From Pyramidobacter porci (GTDB lineage: Bacteria; Synergistota; Synergistia; Synergistales; Dethiosulfovibrionaceae), in contig NZ_VUNH01000006.1 in NCBI RefSeq assembly GCF_009695745.1, forward strand, positions 62,001-126,000: DNA of 64,000 nt, in the 5' to 3' direction. A program made the translations under genes and the position numbers. Below are positions 62,232 to 64,000 of the stretch, one piece after another (positions within the stretch are counted from its first letter, which is position 1; every line of letters starts with the position of its first letter). Under the pieces are notes generated by a model. The model searched no databases and was not told the DNA's origin. It saw only the letters and a program-made list of their open reading frames with translations.

Positions 62232-63785
62232 TTACATTTCGTACGGCTCGATCTCGCACACGACGTCGAGGATCGTGCCGTCGCGGGCCTCGAGGATGGC
62301 GACGACTTTGTCGTTCCATTGCAGCGGATCGGGGCGGCCGACGAGCGCGTAGGCCTTTTCCTGAAGCTCTTTGATACTGACGTGCGCGACGCCGGCACGG
62401 TCGAGGCAGTCGACGATGTCCTGCCGTCTGGGGTTGACGGCGACGCCGTAATCGGTGACGACGACATCGACGCACTCGCCGGGGGTGGTGACGGTGACGA
62501 CGCGCTCGCAGACGGTGGCCATGCGGCCGCGGGTCAGCGGCGTGACGATGACGGTGCACTTGGCACCGGCGGCCGTGTCGGGATGGCCGCCGGGCGCGCC
62601 GCGCAGCACGCCGTCGGAGCCGGTGATGACGTTGACGTTGAAGTCGACGTCGACTTCCAGCGCGGCGAGGATGACGAAATCGAGCTTGTTGACGAAGGCG
62701 CCTTTGTTGGCGGGGTTGGCGTATTCGCCGGCACTGATCTCGTAATGACGGGGGTTGGCACGGATGTCGTCGATGGCGCCGGTGTCGAAATCCTGCGTGT
62801 CGACGATGCAGCCGACGAGTCCTTTGCGCTGCAGTTCGCAGATGGGGCCGGCGATGCCGCCGATGGCGAAGCTCATTGTGATGCCGCGCTCGCGCATGAG
62901 CGGCTCGATGAAGCGGTTCACGGCCAGCGAAGGGCCGCCTGCGCCGGTCTGGAAGCTGAAGCCGTCCTTGAACCACGGCGTGGCGGCCATGACTTTGGCG
63001 GTGGCCTCGGCCATCATCAGGTCGCGGGGATTTTGGGTCATGCGCGCGGCGGCGGAGGCGATCTTTTTCGGATCGCCGATCTCGTCGACTTTCACCACGT
63101 AGTCCACGTTGACGCCGTGGATCGACGCGGGAAAGTTGGGGTAGGGCACGAGCGTGTCGGTGATGACGACGACCTTGTCGGCGTACTCGGAATCGACGAC
63201 GGCGTAGGAGAGCACGCCGCAGTCGCTCTTGCCGCCGACGGCGCGGCAGTTGCCGTATTCGTCGGACGTGGGAGACCCGATGAAGGCCACGTCGATGTGC
63301 ACGTCGCCCTCCTCGATGGCGCGCACGCGGCCGCCGTGGCTGCGCAGGATCGCGGGCGTCTTCAGCTTGCCGCGGGACACCACTTCGCCCATCCGACCGC
63401 GGATGCCGCTGGTCTGAAGGCCGGTGACGACGCCGTCTTCGATGTACTGGGCCACGGGATCGTGCGCCGCGCCCAGGCTGGAGGCGGCGATGGTGATGTC
63501 TTTGAGGCCGAGGGCGACGATCTCTTTCATGACCATGTTGACGATGAAGTCGCCGTCGCGGAAGTGGTGATGGAAGGAGACGGTCATGCCGTCCTTGAGC
63601 CCGCACGCCGTGATAGCCTCGCGGATGGAGGCGACAATTTTGCTTTCGCGGGGCTTTTCGCAGATGCGCGTGCGCGGGCCCTGTTTCTTGATGTACTGGC
63701 CGTCGCGGGCGTGAGCGCCCGCGTAAGGCTTCCAGCCCTGCGCGATCAGTTCTTCGGGAATTTCCCGGCCGACTGCGTTCAGCAT
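62232..63785 (-). CDS. citF: Citrate lyase alpha subunit (citrate CoA-transferase)
   Basis: 517 residues, typical CitF length. It exchanges the acetyl group on the lyase acyl carrier for citryl during anaerobic citrate cleavage to acetate and oxaloacetate. Characteristic segments: ISKMLNAVGREIPEELIAQG (the real start is the Met in MLNAVGREIP), TVSFHHHFRDGDFIVNMVM near residue 70, AIGGIAGPICELQRKGLVG near 295, and NVITGSDGVLRGAPGGHPDT near 380, the CoA-transferase active-site region. It starts one base after the citE stop, the conserved citE-citF order. The citD, citC, citX and citG genes are not in the window. Confidence 0.96.
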   Translation of the reverse strand: MLNAVGREIPEELIAQGWKPYAGAHARDGQYIKKQGPRTRICEKPRESKIVASIREAITACGLKDGMTVSFHHHFRDGDFIVNMVMKEIVALGLKDITIAASSLGAAHDPVAQYIEDGVVTGLQTSGIRGRMGEVVSRGKLKTPAILRSHGGRVRAIEEGDVHIDVAFIGSPTSDEYGNCRAVGGKSDCGVLSYAVVDSEYADKVVVITDTLVPYPNFPASIHGVNVDYVVKVDEIGDPKKIASAAARMTQNPRDLMMAEATAKVMAATPWFKDGFSFQTGAGGPSLAVNRFIEPLMRERGITMSFAIGGIAGPICELQRKGLVGCIVDTQDFDTGAIDDIRANPRHYEISAGEYANPANKGAFVNKLDFVILAALEVDVDFNVNVITGSDGVLRGAPGGHPDTAAGAKCTVIVTPLTRGRMATVCERVVTVTTPGECVDVVVTDYGVAVNPRRQDIVDCLDRAGVAHVSIKELQEKAYALVGRPDPLQWNDKVVAILEARDGTILDVVCEIEPYEM

Positions 63786-63786
63786 T

Positions 63787-64000
63787 TTAGAGATCCCCCT
63801 CGTAAACGCCGCTGGCCTTGGCGAGCTGGATGACGCGCTCGGCGCCGGGCACAAAGGCGATGTCGATCATTTTGCCGTTGATGGTGAACACGCCGATTCC
63901 CTTGTCGGCGTTCTCGCGGTAGGCTTTGACGAGCGTCTCGGCGGCGGCGATCTCCTTTGGCGTCGGCGCCAGCATCTCGTGGACGATGCGGATCTGGCGG
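63787..64000 (-). CDS. citE: Citrate lyase beta subunit, C-terminal part (cut by window)
   Basis: The last 70 codons of CitE, the citryl-ACP lyase subunit. The frame is open to the window end. Visible residues RQIRIVHEMLAPTPKEI, then GIGVFTINGKMIDIAFV and AERVIQLAKASG are the conserved C-terminal segment of the HpcH/HpaI-type lyase. Upstream of citF with a one-base gap, in line with a citDEF operon on the minus strand. Confidence 0.93.
   Translation of the reverse strand, partial: RQIRIVHEMLAPTPKEIAAAETLVKAYRENADKGIGVFTINGKMIDIAFVPGAERVIQLAKASGVYEGDL

Noticed and set aside
1-64000. CRISPR arrays, rRNA, prophage or oriC
   Set aside because: No regularly spaced direct repeats, no rRNA segments, no phage structural or integrase genes, and no DnaA-box cluster were seen; one TTATCCACA at 8362-8370 lies inside a coding sequence and is isolated.

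Overview
The window looks like a chromosome segment of an anaerobic, amino-acid and peptide-using diderm bacterium. A complete RND efflux operon with an outer-membrane factor implies two membranes. The genes are dominated by peptidases, N-acyl amino acid hydrolases, amino acid permeases and citrate lyase. Together with the high GC content this fits a member of the Synergistota (Pyramidobacter-like); that placement is inference, since no rRNA or ribosomal protein is present. Two exact copies of a 16-bp parS-type palindrome (19103-19118 and 58879-58894) suggest the segment lies in the origin-proximal domain.

Layout. 1-9.8 kb is a lower-GC accessory stretch: a truncated TctA permease gene, a LysR regulator divergent from an N-acyl-D-amino acid deacylase, then an RpiR regulator divergent from ornithine cyclodeaminase / GltS-like symporter / opine dehydrogenase, ending in the ruins of an ISL3-type transposase. 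Two diverged copies of a structured ~130-base element lie in this locus. 9.9-25.8 kb is GC-rich: YitT, tRNA-Asp and tRNA-Gly, then a cluster built almost entirely of uncharacterised families (unknown protein, PucR regulator, OPT transporter, Asp/Glu racemase family, DUF917, DUF1177, AroM), then MarR plus a three-gene RND efflux operon with two matching palindromic operators. 26-29.8 kb: LysR regulator divergent from a ureohydrolase and a YjiH-type membrane protein.

30.2-36.2 kb is a second lower-GC island (APC permease, M20 amidohydrolase, BTAD/AAA regulator) with an IS3 transposase relic on its left and unidentifiable debris on its right. 36.3-42.4 kb returns to GC-rich genes (UPF0182, DUF2993, transaldolase, TauE/SafE, a small unknown). 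42.9-53.6 kb is a third accessory block: two MalY/PatB C-S lyase-like aminotransferases, APC permease, DUF401 permease, M20 amidohydrolase, YfcC carrier, thioredoxin-fold protein and a MarR regulator. 54-64 kb: HAD phosphatase, YjbR/EVE-like fusion, GNAT, M20 peptidase, EamA exporter, S9 peptidase, M19 dipeptidase and the end of a citrate lyase operon (citE-citF).

The theme is import and deacylation or hydrolysis of small modified amino acids and peptides, each module with its own regulator. The best candidates for undescribed biology are the DUF917/DUF1177/AroM/OPT cluster, the opine-type locus with its repeated structured element, and the M20 plus PatB module.
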